Assembly: GCA_025055285.1 (NCBI GenBank)
Contig: JANWXM010000001.1
Span: 248,001-312,000 of the forward strand
Direction of reading: 5' to 3'
Origin: Saprospiraceae bacterium
Lineage (GTDB): Bacteria > Bacteroidota > Bacteroidia > Chitinophagales > Saprospiraceae
DNA length: 64,000 bases
The notes under the pieces were generated by a model. That model saw only the letters and a list, made by a program, of their open reading frames with translations, was not told the DNA's origin and made no database searches. Positions 52,365 through 62,900 of this stretch are shown here, piece by piece. How positions within the stretch are numbered: the first letter of the stretch is position 1; each line of letters starts with the position of its first letter. The position numbers and the translations under genes are program-made.

Positions 52365-52679
52365 GAAGCAGGAGATTTTTATGGAAGTAAACGCAGAAAG
52401 TTCAACTGTCGGGCTTTTGACAAAACTCGCATTTTGGCGGATATTAAAGGGCAAAAAGGCAAAGATTCTCTACTTTCGCCGACCAAAAAACAAAGTTGAG
52501 CGCAAAGAAACGCCATATTTGCTGCGCGAATTTATCTTGCCTTATTTCAAAAGCCGAGAGCAGTTAAAATTTTTCTGTCAAGCAACGTTTTTCTCTGCAA
52601 ACTATTTTTTGTTTTTAGGCTTAAGTAAACTGCTCTTTGAATACATCTGTTAGGCTCTTTAACAATTGTTTTAGCTGCT
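52365..52679. other. Intergenic region between outer-membrane and PKD-protein genes
   Basis: About 315 bp, AT-rich, containing an open frame (52363-52653, plus) that overlaps the start of the divergent gene and looks like translated A/T-rich leader. A TACTTTCG at about 52469 is one base off the -7 consensus. No gene is supported. Confidence 0.4.
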
Positions 52680-55600
52680 ATGCCTTGCCGTTTACTCTTT
52701 GTTTGTTGGCGGTTAGTATGGATACTGCCGCTGTTTTTGTCTGCCGTACTTAATGCTCAAACTATCGAGGGTCAGGAACAACGAACTATTGAATTACCTC
52801 AAGGGCTTAGGCGGGTCTTGACCCAATGGCATGTGTATCGCCTAAGTCCGGCCCTGCTCCAGCAAAGGCTGAGCGAGACGCCGGACCATGCCACCATCTC
52901 ACTTCGGCTAGGCACTCGCTATGAGTGGACGCTGCAATTGCAGCCTAGTCGAATTCTAGCGCCAGGTTATTTTTTACAAGTAGCCACAGATGAAGGCGTA
53001 GAAATACACCGGCGCCTACGTCAAATTGCTTTTCGAGGTTATGAGGCGAAAAGTGCGGGCAAAGTGCGCCTAACGGTAGATAGAGATTTTCTATATGGCT
53101 TTGTGGAAGCAGGCGGAGAACGATATTATATTGAGCCGCTGTGGTACTACCAATTCGATGCACCGCGCGATTTGTTCCTGGTCTACCCGATGAGTGCAGT
53201 AATTAAGGAGTCCCATCACGACCACGGTGAGTGTTCGCTGCTAGCTGCCGAAGAACACGAACATTTCGTCGAAAAGAGAAAAAAAGAAGACGTACCGGAA
53301 AATTCCGGCTGCTACGAAATTGAGATTGCAATTGCCTCTGATAGGTCCATGTACGACAAGTATGGTTCGGTAGGTGCAGTAGAGGCACGAAACATTGGCA
53401 TTATCAATAATGTCCAAGAAGATTATACCGGCGTGTTTAACCACGATATGGATTTCGTGATTGTCACTCAGTATGTCGTTACTGGTACCGATCCTTGGAC
53501 GAGTTCGACCGACCCTGGGCAGCTCTTAGCTTCTTTCCGCAACTGGGGCAATAACAATGGCTTCGGCGTACCCTTCGACAACGGGGAGCTCTGGACAAAT
53601 CGCGATTTTGATGGCCCAACTATTGGTATTGCCTACCTCAATGGCATGTGCAATTCTAATAAGTATCACTGCCTTCAAGATTTTTCTACAAATTCCGAGT
53701 TATTGCGCTGCTTGACCTCGCATGAGATCGGGCACAACATGTCGGCCAACCATGACCCGGTAGGCGGAGGCAGTTGCCCACCCAACTACATTATGTGTCC
53801 CTACGTGAGCACCACCAATAGTTGGAGCAGCAACTCAGTAAACGTCATTAGCAATTACATTACCAATCGCATTAATGCAGGTTGTTTTCAGCCTTGCGGC
53901 TCCAATCAGCCTCCAGTTGCTAATTTTGATTGGTCGCCCAAGCCCGCTTGCCGCCTGCAACAGGTGCAATTTACTGATCAATCTACAGGCAATATTACCT
54001 CGCGAAACTGGATATTCCCGGGCGGATCGCCGGCAAGCTCTACCCAGCAAAATCCAGTAGTAACGTGGAACAATGCAGGTACGTACAACGTAGTGCTTAC
54101 CGTAAGTGGTCCAGGTGGAACATCCTCTGTTACAAAGGCTGTCCTCATCAAACCAACACCTTCAGCCAATTTCACTTATACTTTTAATGGCCTGACTTAC
54201 AATTTCACAAATACTTCTCAAAATGCTACGAGTTTCAATTGGGACTTTGGCGACGGAAACTCTAGTACAGAGGAAAACCCTGTTCATACATACGCCCAGT
54301 CGGGCATCTACACCGTCGTACTCACGGTACAGAACGATTGCGGAACGGCAACAAAAACAGTAGTTATCAACACCTTACCAACAGCAGACTTCTCTGCGAG
54401 TCCTACCTCTGGCTGTGCACCTCTAGTCGTGCAGTTTACCAATCAGTCTTCGTCAAATGCCACCTCTTTCATTTGGCAGTTTCCAGGCGGGTCACCGGTA
54501 AGTTCTAACCAAAAAAATCCTATTGTTTCCTACCAAGTTTCTGGTACCTATTCGGTAACTCTAACAGCTATTAACTCTACAGGAACTAATCAGATCACAA
54601 AGACGAACTACATTACGGTACAAAATATTCCTTCAGCAAACTTTACCTATACAGTAGATACCCTAAAAGTGACCTTTACCAACACTTCGCAAGGAGCCAA
54701 TTCCTTTCTGTGGAATTTTGGCGATGGGAATACTAGTACTGCGCAAAATCCAGTGCATAGGTACGCTCAGAGTGGAACATATACGGTTACCCTCACTGCT
54801 ACGAATCCTTGCGGGAGCAATACCTCTATTAAGACAATAACGGTAGTAGGGCCGCCTGTGGCCAACTTTACTGCGACGCCTACCTCTGGATGTAGTCCAT
54901 TGACAGTACAATTTACGAGCACGTCATTAGGGAATCCAACCTCGTATGCTTGGCAGTTTCCGGGTGGTACACCCAATACTTCATCAGCGCAAAACCCGAC
55001 GGTAACCTACAATGCACCGGGCAATTACGACGTGACACTTACGGTGACCAATCCTTACGGCACGCACACACTGACAAAGACAAACTTCATTCAGGTGATT
55101 CCTCCACCTACGGCAGGTTTTTCAGTCACAACTAATGGCCTAGCAGCCTCATTCACAAATAGTTCTACTCATGCTACCTCATATGCTTGGAACTTTGGCG
55201 ACGGAAACAGCAGTACGGCGCAAAATCCGCAACACACTTATGCGCAAGAAGGTGTTTACACAGTGACGCTCATTGCTACTGGCCCGTGTGGTGTGGATAC
55301 ATTTCAGCGAGCCGTGACTATCGTAACACCTCCCACAGCGGGCTTTACGGCAGATACGACCAACGGCTGTGGCCCGCTTACGGTGCAATTCACAAGCACC
55401 TCATCGTCCAACAGCACTTCGTTCCAGTGGTCATTCCCTGGAGGTACTCCTGACACCTCTTCAGCGCAGAATCCAACAGTAACTTATACTTCGCCAGGTA
55501 CCTATTCGGTAACGCTCATCGTTTCCAATGCCGCTGGTGCCGATACGCTTACTCGAACTAACTTCATCACCGTGGGGCCATCGCCTATATCGGGCTTTAC

Positions 55601-58466
55601 CGCAACAACTAACGGTTTTACAGCGACCTTTAATAATACTTCACAACACGCGAACACCTACGTCTGGCACTTCGGCGATGGCAGTAGCAGCACAGCGCAA
55701 CACCCGGAGCATACTTATTCTCAAGACAGCATCTACACGGTAACACTTATCGCTTCAGGCCCTTGTGGAGTAGATACTTTCGAGCAGGCAATAACCATCG
55801 TTACATCGCCTAAGGCGGGCTTTACAGCTAGCCCTACCAGCGGCTGTAGCCCATTGACTGTACAATTCACTAGTACTTCTTCCTCCAACAGCACCTCGTT
55901 TTATTGGGAATTTCCCGGTGGCACACCCGATACCTCTACGGCTAAAGACCCGTCTGTAACCTACAACGCCGTAGGTATTTACTCCGTAACCCTCATTGTT
56001 ACAAATGCTGCTGGCTCTGATACGCTAACGCGAACTGATTTTATTGCGGTAGGACCGCCACCGCCGGTAACTAACTTCTCTGTCGACATAAATGGCGCTC
56101 ATGCAGCATTTACTAATCAATCAGTACATGCTACTACTTACCACTGGGACTTTGGCGACGGCAACAACAGCACAGAACAAAGCCCTGCGCACACGTACAC
56201 TAACGACGGGACATATACCGTAACCCTTACAGCTACAGGTCCTTGCGGTACAAGCACGGCCGTGCAAACTATAACTATCGCCACACCTCCTAAAGCAGGC
56301 TTCACAGCCTCACCGACAGCTGACTGTGGTCCACTAACGGTGCAGTTTACAAGTACGTCGTCGAGTAACGCTGCCTCTTTCCAATGGTCTTTCCCAAGCG
56401 GTACTCCAGAATCATCTACGGAACAAAACCCAGTAGTCACTTATGCCTCGCCGGGTGCCTACTCAGTCACGCTTATTGTGTCCAATCCTCAAGGAAGCGA
56501 CACGCTCGTGCGGAATGACTTTATCCAAGTGTTTGCAGACGCTACAGCATCGTTTGTTAGTACCGTAAACGGAGCAAGTGCGGCATTCCAGAATACATCC
56601 TCCAACGCTAATTCGTTCTTGTGGCATTTTGGCGATGGCAATACTAGCAATGAGGTCAATCCTACGCACATCTATGCAGAAGACGGTACGTATACCGTTA
56701 CGCTAATTGCTGCTAATTCTTGCAATGCCGACACCTTTAGCCAAACTATTGTCATCATCACACCGCCAAAGGCCAGTTTCATCGCCGAACCTATGACGGG
56801 TTGTGGCCCGCTTATGGTGCAATTTACCAACACTTCGTCGGCCAATGCCACCTCGTTCCTCTGGGAGTTCCCGGGTGGAACTCCACCTTCGTCTACAGAA
56901 CCAAACCCAATAGTTACGTATGAGCATCCGGGTGTCTATTCGGTTGTGCTGACAGCAAGCAATAGCGCCGGCAGCAGCACCGTCGAACAGGTAGATTTCG
57001 TCGTTGTCGTCGGCCTACCTACAGCGAGCTTTAGTGCAGCTATTTCCAGTGCTACGGTCAACTTTTCGAATCACTCGAATAGTGCTAACGCTTATCATTG
57101 GGACTTTGGCGACGGAACGACGAGCACCCAACAAAATCCTACGCACGTGTATGCAGCAAGCGGAACATATACGGTAGTCCTTACGGCTTTTAATGCCTGC
57201 GGTACTGCAACAAGCACGCAAACGATCACCATCTTGTTGCCGCCTACGGCTGCCTTTAGTCCTAACCCGATGGGCGGATGCGCTCCACTGACCGTAGCTT
57301 TCCTAAACCAATCTAGCGCTGATGCTACCGAGTTTAATTGGACATTCCAGGGTGGCACCCCGGCCACTAGTACGGAAAAAGAGCCAACTGTAGTATTCAA
57401 GGAACCTGGAGTGTACAAAATAACCCTAGTTGCTAGCAATGCTGCTGGCAGCAGTACTAGTGAAATGACTATCGTTGTAGAAGGACTGCCTACTGCGGGC
57501 TTTTCCGTCCAGCAGATAGGGCCAAATCTTGCGCTAACTAATACTTCGCAAAACGCCTCTAACTTCTACTGGAATTTTGGCGACGGCACAACGAGCACCG
57601 AAATGAATCCGACGCATACTTACACTCAGCCAGGCATTTACACTATCACCCTACGCGCTGAGAATGCCTGTGGCAGTGTCGAATTTAGCGTTCAGGTAGA
57701 AATTCGAGGCACTGCGCCTACTGCTGGGTTTAAGCCCAGCATTACGCAGGGATGCACGCCTCTCACGGTGCAATTTACTGATCAATCTGCGGGTAACCCG
57801 ACTGCGTGGAATTGGTTGTTCTTGGGCGGAAATCCGTCAGCATCTACCGACAGAGACCCCGTAGTAACATACTCAGCGCCTGGTGTTTACTCGGTAACCC
57901 TTATCGTGGCTAATGCTTATGGAACGGATACCCTAACTCGGCAGGCGTTAATTGAGGTACTAGCTCTGCCTACGGCAGCTTTCGATTATACGGCTACAAA
58001 CCTGACGGTCAAGTTCAATAACCAGTCGCAACACGGTCTTTCTTATGTCTGGAACTTTGGCGATGGCACGACAAGCAATGAAGCTAATCCAACCCATACT
58101 TATGCTAGCCCGGGCACGTACACAGTAAGCTTAACGGTACTCAATAATTGCGGTGCGGCTACGTTGCAAAAAACTATTGTGCTTACCTCGGGTTTGCACC
58201 ATGCTGCTTGGTTGAAAACGTTAACGCTCTATCCTAATCCGAGTGCTGGGCGCTTCACGGTAGAATTGCGCGGCGAATCTGCTCCCGAAGTTGCCTTTAC
58301 CTTGCTAAATACGGTAGGAGACCTGATTCATCAAGCCAAAGCTGATTTTGCCATAGGTGAACTGCGACAGCCTTTTGACTTACCTCAGTTGCCTGGCGGC
58401 ATGTACACTCTTTTGATACGTCGCGGCGAGCACGTTGTGGCGGTTCCAATGGTTGTTCAGTACTAA
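52680..58466 (+). CDS. Giant secreted reprolysin-like metalloprotease with 18 PKD domains and T9SS sorting domain
   Basis: A 1928-aa exported protein. It has a signal peptide (1-26, cleavage after LNAQ) and an unassigned N-terminal domain (30-205). A metzincin domain lies at about 210-405, with CYEIEIAIASDRSMYDKYGS and the zinc motif HEIGHNMSANHD at 348-359; Ser replaces the usual Gly. Eighteen PKD beta-sandwich domains follow at 411-1838, in nine alternating pairs. The last 85 residues are a T9SS sorting domain (TLYPNPSAGRFTVEL ... LPGGMYTLLI ... VPMVVQY). PKD domains probably bind polymer or extend the protease from the surface. A terminator follows. Confidence 0.92.
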   Translation: MPCRLLFVCWRLVWILPLFLSAVLNAQTIEGQEQRTIELPQGLRRVLTQWHVYRLSPALLQQRLSETPDHATISLRLGTRYEWTLQLQPSRILAPGYFLQVATDEGVEIHRRLRQIAFRGYEAKSAGKVRLTVDRDFLYGFVEAGGERYYIEPLWYYQFDAPRDLFLVYPMSAVIKESHHDHGECSLLAAEEHEHFVEKRKKEDVPENSGCYEIEIAIASDRSMYDKYGSVGAVEARNIGIINNVQEDYTGVFNHDMDFVIVTQYVVTGTDPWTSSTDPGQLLASFRNWGNNNGFGVPFDNGELWTNRDFDGPTIGIAYLNGMCNSNKYHCLQDFSTNSELLRCLTSHEIGHNMSANHDPVGGGSCPPNYIMCPYVSTTNSWSSNSVNVISNYITNRINAGCFQPCGSNQPPVANFDWSPKPACRLQQVQFTDQSTGNITSRNWIFPGGSPASSTQQNPVVTWNNAGTYNVVLTVSGPGGTSSVTKAVLIKPTPSANFTYTFNGLTYNFTNTSQNATSFNWDFGDGNSSTEENPVHTYAQSGIYTVVLTVQNDCGTATKTVVINTLPTADFSASPTSGCAPLVVQFTNQSSSNATSFIWQFPGGSPVSSNQKNPIVSYQVSGTYSVTLTAINSTGTNQITKTNYITVQNIPSANFTYTVDTLKVTFTNTSQGANSFLWNFGDGNTSTAQNPVHRYAQSGTYTVTLTATNPCGSNTSIKTITVVGPPVANFTATPTSGCSPLTVQFTSTSLGNPTSYAWQFPGGTPNTSSAQNPTVTYNAPGNYDVTLTVTNPYGTHTLTKTNFIQVIPPPTAGFSVTTNGLAASFTNSSTHATSYAWNFGDGNSSTAQNPQHTYAQEGVYTVTLIATGPCGVDTFQRAVTIVTPPTAGFTADTTNGCGPLTVQFTSTSSSNSTSFQWSFPGGTPDTSSAQNPTVTYTSPGTYSVTLIVSNAAGADTLTRTNFITVGPSPISGFTATTNGFTATFNNTSQHANTYVWHFGDGSSSTAQHPEHTYSQDSIYTVTLIASGPCGVDTFEQAITIVTSPKAGFTASPTSGCSPLTVQFTSTSSSNSTSFYWEFPGGTPDTSTAKDPSVTYNAVGIYSVTLIVTNAAGSDTLTRTDFIAVGPPPPVTNFSVDINGAHAAFTNQSVHATTYHWDFGDGNNSTEQSPAHTYTNDGTYTVTLTATGPCGTSTAVQTITIATPPKAGFTASPTADCGPLTVQFTSTSSSNAASFQWSFPSGTPESSTEQNPVVTYASPGAYSVTLIVSNPQGSDTLVRNDFIQVFADATASFVSTVNGASAAFQNTSSNANSFLWHFGDGNTSNEVNPTHIYAEDGTYTVTLIAANSCNADTFSQTIVIITPPKASFIAEPMTGCGPLMVQFTNTSSANATSFLWEFPGGTPPSSTEPNPIVTYEHPGVYSVVLTASNSAGSSTVEQVDFVVVVGLPTASFSAAISSATVNFSNHSNSANAYHWDFGDGTTSTQQNPTHVYAASGTYTVVLTAFNACGTATSTQTITILLPPTAAFSPNPMGGCAPLTVAFLNQSSADATEFNWTFQGGTPATSTEKEPTVVFKEPGVYKITLVASNAAGSSTSEMTIVVEGLPTAGFSVQQIGPNLALTNTSQNASNFYWNFGDGTTSTEMNPTHTYTQPGIYTITLRAENACGSVEFSVQVEIRGTAPTAGFKPSITQGCTPLTVQFTDQSAGNPTAWNWLFLGGNPSASTDRDPVVTYSAPGVYSVTLIVANAYGTDTLTRQALIEVLALPTAAFDYTATNLTVKFNNQSQHGLSYVWNFGDGTTSNEANPTHTYASPGTYTVSLTVLNNCGAATLQKTIVLTSGLHHAAWLKTLTLYPNPSAGRFTVELRGESAPEVAFTLLNTVGDLIHQAKADFAIGELRQPFDLPQLPGGMYTLLIRRGEHVVAVPMVVQY
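53910..58193 (+). repeat. Array of 18 PKD domains in nine alternating A/B pairs
   Basis: Each domain is about 79 residues. Odd domains (type A) have SGCxPLTVQFT, FPGGTP and TNPYG/SNAAG motifs; even domains (type B) lack the Cys-Pro-Leu start and carry WNFGDGNSSTAQNPxHTY and GPCG. The alternation A-B is unbroken for nine cycles. Middle pairs are most alike; outer pairs diverge. The array accounts for about three quarters of the gene. Confidence 0.9.
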
Positions 58467-58490
58467 AGCTAAAGAAGGGTGTCTTTCTTC

Positions 58491-58536
58491 CAGAGCCCGC
58501 AAGGCTTGCTTCTTGGGCGAGGGCACGCGGGCTCTG
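58491..58536 (+). terminator. Terminator between convergent genes
   Basis: CAGAGCCCGC (58491-58500) pairs perfectly with GCGGGCTCTG (58527-58536), 10 bp, with a 26-nt loop; AGTTTTAG follows. It lies 25 bp after the PKD gene and just before the end of the convergent PagL-like gene, so it can serve both. Confidence 0.7.
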
Positions 58537-58540
58537 AGTT

Positions 58541-59722
58541 TTAGTAAGCTACGCCTAACTGTAGTGCAATGAGTTCTGCATTGACGCCGTGTGCCTTAAG
58601 ACTAATACCTACCCATGGACGTATCGAAACGTTGGGTAGTGCAGGAAAGTAACTGCGTATTGTTAGTCGGCTATACCAAGGTGCAGCCACATAACGATTG
58701 ATGTTGCTGCTGCCTGCGTAAATGCCTGCTTGTACGTGAATCCCTATCGGGCCAAAGAGAAATTCCGCGCCTGGAGCTAAAGCTAGACGAACCGCCCCAC
58801 TGCGAGCAGCTCGAACATTCAAGGCTCCTCCTGTCAGCAGACTAAACTCTGCCACAGCGGGATTGTATTCGCTTTCTAGGCTAAAAGTCAAGCGATTGAG
58901 GTTGTCTATGTGGAAAAGCCCGCTTAGCGACGCACCCCATACGGCGTATTTGGGTCCATCCACCACAGCATACTCTATTCGAGCGAAACTGCCACCTATA
59001 AGCATGCCAAAACGGCGCATCGCCCGATTAGGTGCAGAAGCAGGGAGAAAAGCCTCTCTTCGAAAAAAAACTGGCGAGCAAAGGATAGAAAAAAAACAAG
59101 AAGGTAGATTAATGCCAAAATTTGGTAACTTTGCAGCCCCATTGGACAAATGTGTGAGTGCGGCGCCTGCCCGTAGGCGCCAAGAGCGAGTGAGTCGGCA
59201 TGTTAACCCTAACTGAAATTGCGTAAGGTTATTCCAGTACGAACCGATGGCGTTTTCTGCAGGGTTGTTAAAACTATCGTAGGGATGCGTGACGTAGCCG
59301 ATGCCTGTCCCGATGCGGAAAGCAGTCAACCAAGAGCGAGAGCGCCACAGGGGGATGGTCAGGTGTGGAACTATACCCCAAGCCTCGCCGTGGGCCCTGA
59401 CTCCAGGCCTAAAGTAGCAAAGGCTGATACCCCAGAGCGGGTAGCGGCGCCAAGCTTCCCATATCCGGCGGCCATAAGTGGGCCAAATCAACCCTACCTC
59501 TTGTCCGAACACGACATGGCCGGCTCGAATCGTTAATCGCGGCGTATGTTTCCACAGAAAGGCCCGATGCGAAATAACCTCAACAGCCAATGAAACAGTG
59601 TCAACAGGCTGAGCACCTGCCCTGACCGAAACAAACAAGTAAGCGGCTACTAGGGATAGGCTAACAAGTAATCTTCTTAGAATACGATACGCCAATTGAT
59701 CCAGGCGACAAAGAAAAGGCAC
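58541..59722 (-). CDS. Acyloxyacyl hydrolase / PagL-like lipid A deacylase family
   Basis: About 393 aa. A signal peptide-like segment (RILRRLLVSLSLVAAYLFVS ... AGAQ) precedes a beta-barrel. The family signature is seen as AALTHLSNGAAKLPNFGIN, with the catalytic His/Ser pair in HLSNG, and YWNNLTQFQLGL and RIGTGIGYVTHPYD elsewhere. PagL-type enzymes remove the 3-O acyl chain from lipid A in the outer membrane. The barrel and length fit Bacteroidota members. The start is uncertain: GTG 59722, TTG 59695 or a longer frame up to ATG 59854, whose extra residues are unlike a signal. It is divergent from the SNF2 gene. Confidence 0.75.
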   Translation of the reverse strand: MPFLCRLDQLAYRILRRLLVSLSLVAAYLFVSVRAGAQPVDTVSLAVEVISHRAFLWKHTPRLTIRAGHVVFGQEVGLIWPTYGRRIWEAWRRYPLWGISLCYFRPGVRAHGEAWGIVPHLTIPLWRSRSWLTAFRIGTGIGYVTHPYDSFNNPAENAIGSYWNNLTQFQLGLTCRLTRSWRLRAGAALTHLSNGAAKLPNFGINLPSCFFSILCSPVFFRREAFLPASAPNRAMRRFGMLIGGSFARIEYAVVDGPKYAVWGASLSGLFHIDNLNRLTFSLESEYNPAVAEFSLLTGGALNVRAARSGAVRLALAPGAEFLFGPIGIHVQAGIYAGSSNINRYVAAPWYSRLTIRSYFPALPNVSIRPWVGISLKAHGVNAELIALQLGVAY

Positions 59723-59906
59723 CGCCTTATGACGACAACAAGCAAACGGATGAACGCCCGGCCATCGCCGATGCGAGCGCGCGTGTTTTCTCCCATCGAG
59801 AAGATTTGTTGGGTTTAAAGCGGCAGGATGGTATATGGTTACATTTATTTGCATAGACTCGGTTTGTTGTTTTATATTCAAAATTATATTCGAAATTTAA
59901 CCTTAA

Positions 59907-62900
59907 ATGAGTTACGATTATTTCAAAAAGCCTCCGGCTCCTGAAGCGGTTGAAGGTGCTACAAATAAGACTTATGGCAACACTTGGTGGGGCAGGCGAT
60001 GGTTAGAAGCACTTAAGGGTATAGACCACTCCAATCGCTTGGCGCGCGGTAAAATTTACGCCAACAAGGGCCTCGTCAAGCAACTCGAAATTAAGGACGG
60101 CTCCATTTCCGCCTTTGTTCAGGGAACGGCGCCTGAGCCCTATGAAGTTAGCCTTCGGATTCCTTGGTTTAACGAAGGCCACCGACGAAGGACGGTCAAG
60201 CTTGTGACGAAAAATCCTATTTTTCTATCAAAGCTCCTCAATCGCGAATTGCCGCCAGAATTAGAGGAGGAATTGCGCAAAAGCGGCGTGCACCTTTTCC
60301 CAAGGCGTTGGCAAGAGATCTCGGGTATGTGCTCTTGCCCCGACTGGGTTGTCCCGTGTAAACATATGGCCGCCGTGCTTTATGTTGTAGCTAATGAGAT
60401 CGACAAAAACCCTTTCTTAATCTTTGACTTACATAACTTTGACTTGCTAGAGGCGCTGGAAAAGCGCGGTGTCTCTCAATCAGCGGTAAGCGAAGTAAAC
60501 GCGGCACAAGCTGCAGCCCTACAACAAGACATTGAACATACGATAGACGAAGAGTTTGTTTGGGATGAAGCCGCTCTTGAAGCACTAGACTTTTCAAAGA
60601 TACCACCCAACTGCTCTGACGACTTACTTCGCTTGCTTTCGGAGAAACCTGTGTTTTATCCAGAAGGTGATTTTAAAAAGATTTTAGCCTCTGTTTATCG
60701 CGCATTGCGGCGCCAGCCCGACAGCCAACCTGAGCCACTTACAGCCGAAGAACATCACTGGCTGATGGCGGCAGAAAGTGCCATGATTGTTCAAGACAGC
60801 CGCACAGGAGCCTTTTGGGGAGGCCTACTCCTCGACCAACAGGGAGAAACCTTGCTCGACTGCGAGACTGAAGCCCAATGGGTAAATTTTTGGGAACGCC
60901 TGAGTATGGCCGACCTAGCCCTTTGCTCTCCTAAATTGCGCTCCATGCACATGGTTTACCAGTTTGCTCGGCAACTGGCTTTACGCGGCGCTTTCGTTCC
61001 TCAATTAATCGAGGTATCGGAAACAGAATACCGCATTCGCTATGTGCCAGCTTTGCTTAACGAAGCCGTTCGCAGTGTCTTCGAAAAAGTAAAAAAATGG
61101 ACGGCGCCTGGCCTGTTAACTTATGTAGACGAAACAGGCCAGACTGCCGAGCCCACCGAAGCCGATGCCTTGATAGCACTCATAGCGCTGTTTTTGCGGT
61201 ATTTTATTGCTGAAAGCACCCAAAAAATTCGCGAAGAGAGCCCAGGTAGTATTCCAGAGTGGTTCCTGACAGGGCATACGATGGCCTTTGAAAACTTCGA
61301 ACAACGGGAGTATCCCAAAGCCATTCAACTGTGGCTCAATCGCTTCTTCATTGCTGAAAAGCGCTATGTCCCCGTTTTCGAAGTGCGCGATGACCCCCAA
61401 ACGTTGGAATTCGAGGTGCGCGTCAGCATTGAAGATCGAGACAACTCTATACGTCCACTTATCCCGTTGAAACACATCTTCAATAAGAAACAGTACGACG
61501 AGATGCGCCTAGAGGTGCTTAGTGACTTAGCGAATGTGGTTGAGTTTTTCCCACCGCTTGCGCAGCACATCAATTCAAAGGGTGCTACGGCTATGCGGTT
61601 CCACGCGCAGGACTTTCCGGCTGTGCTCTTCGACATGCTGCCCATTATTCGCCTGCTGGGCATTCGCGTCATGCTGCCTCGTTCGTTACGGCGGCTGTCG
61701 CGCCCGCATTTGTCCATGAAACTTACTTCCAAAGGGCAAGTGAATGGCAAAGGGTTGCTGTCTTTTGCTCAGATTATTCATTTCCAATGGCAAGTTGCTC
61801 TAGGCGGAAAAATCCTCACGCCTGAGGAGTTTGTTCAGATGGCCCGTCGGATGCGAGGTATTGTTCGCTTAAATCACGCCTACGTCTTTTTAGATGAATA
61901 TGAAGTAGCAGCTCTTCTCAACCAATTGGAAAACGCGCCCGAACCTTCACCTATGCAATTGCTCCAAATCGCCCTCACAGAGCGCTATCAAGGAGCACGC
62001 GTATTTCTGGAGGAGGAGCTTCGTCGGCAAATTGAGGTGTTGCTCAAGCCAGAGGCTGTACCCCTGCCTGAAGGCCTTACGGCTCAACTGCGTCCTTATC
62101 AGCAACGAGGATATGAATGGCTTTACAAAAACATCCGCCTAGGCGTAGGTAGCCTTATTGCCGACGACATGGGGTTAGGAAAAACAGTTCAGGTAATCAC
62201 TGCTTTGTTGCGCATGAGAGAAGATGGTGCTCTCGACCAGACGAAAAAAGCTTTAGTCGTTGTGCCTACTACGCTGCTCACCAATTGGGTTAATGAAATT
62301 CACAAATTCGCTCCAAGTTTGCGTTATGCGCTCTATCACGGTCCAGATCGGTCTTGGGAGCGCCTCAATGGCGCCGAGGTAGTCCTGACTACTTACGGCA
62401 TCCTTCGAACAGACGTCGAGAAAATCAACGAACACCCTCTATCTATTGTAGTCCTAGACGAGGCGCAAAACATTAAAAATGCCGATGCTGCTCAAACAAA
62501 GGCCGCCAAGAAGCTCAATGCACCGCTGCGCATTGCAATGACCGGGACACCTGTAGAAAATCGCCTCAGCGAGTATTACTCGATCTTCGAGTTTATCAAC
62601 TCAGGGTTGCTTGGCTCACCCTCTGAGTTTTTGCAAGAATTGGCGCGCCCTATTGAGACTGAGCGCAATCATGAAGCTCTTGAGCGCTTCCGCAAAATTA
62701 CCTCGCCCTTCTTGCTGCGCCGTGTAAAGACTGATAAGAACATCATCAACGATTTGCCTGAAAAGATCGAGACAAATCAATATTGCCTCCTCACTCCTGA
62801 ACAAGCTGCGCTCTACCAAAGTGCTGTAGAAGAAATGCTTCAACAAATTGCTCGCGAAGATGAGAAGGATATTCGGCGTCAGGGTTTGGTGCTTAAAATG

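Noticed and set aside
52363-52653. 96-codon plus-strand frame
   Set aside because: Starts within the divergent outer-membrane gene and looks like translated AT-rich leader sequence.
54200-58100. Repetitive DNA that could suggest a CRISPR or tandem repeat locus
   Set aside because: It is coding: the repeats are PKD domains with about 240-bp period, diverged, and without spacer pattern.
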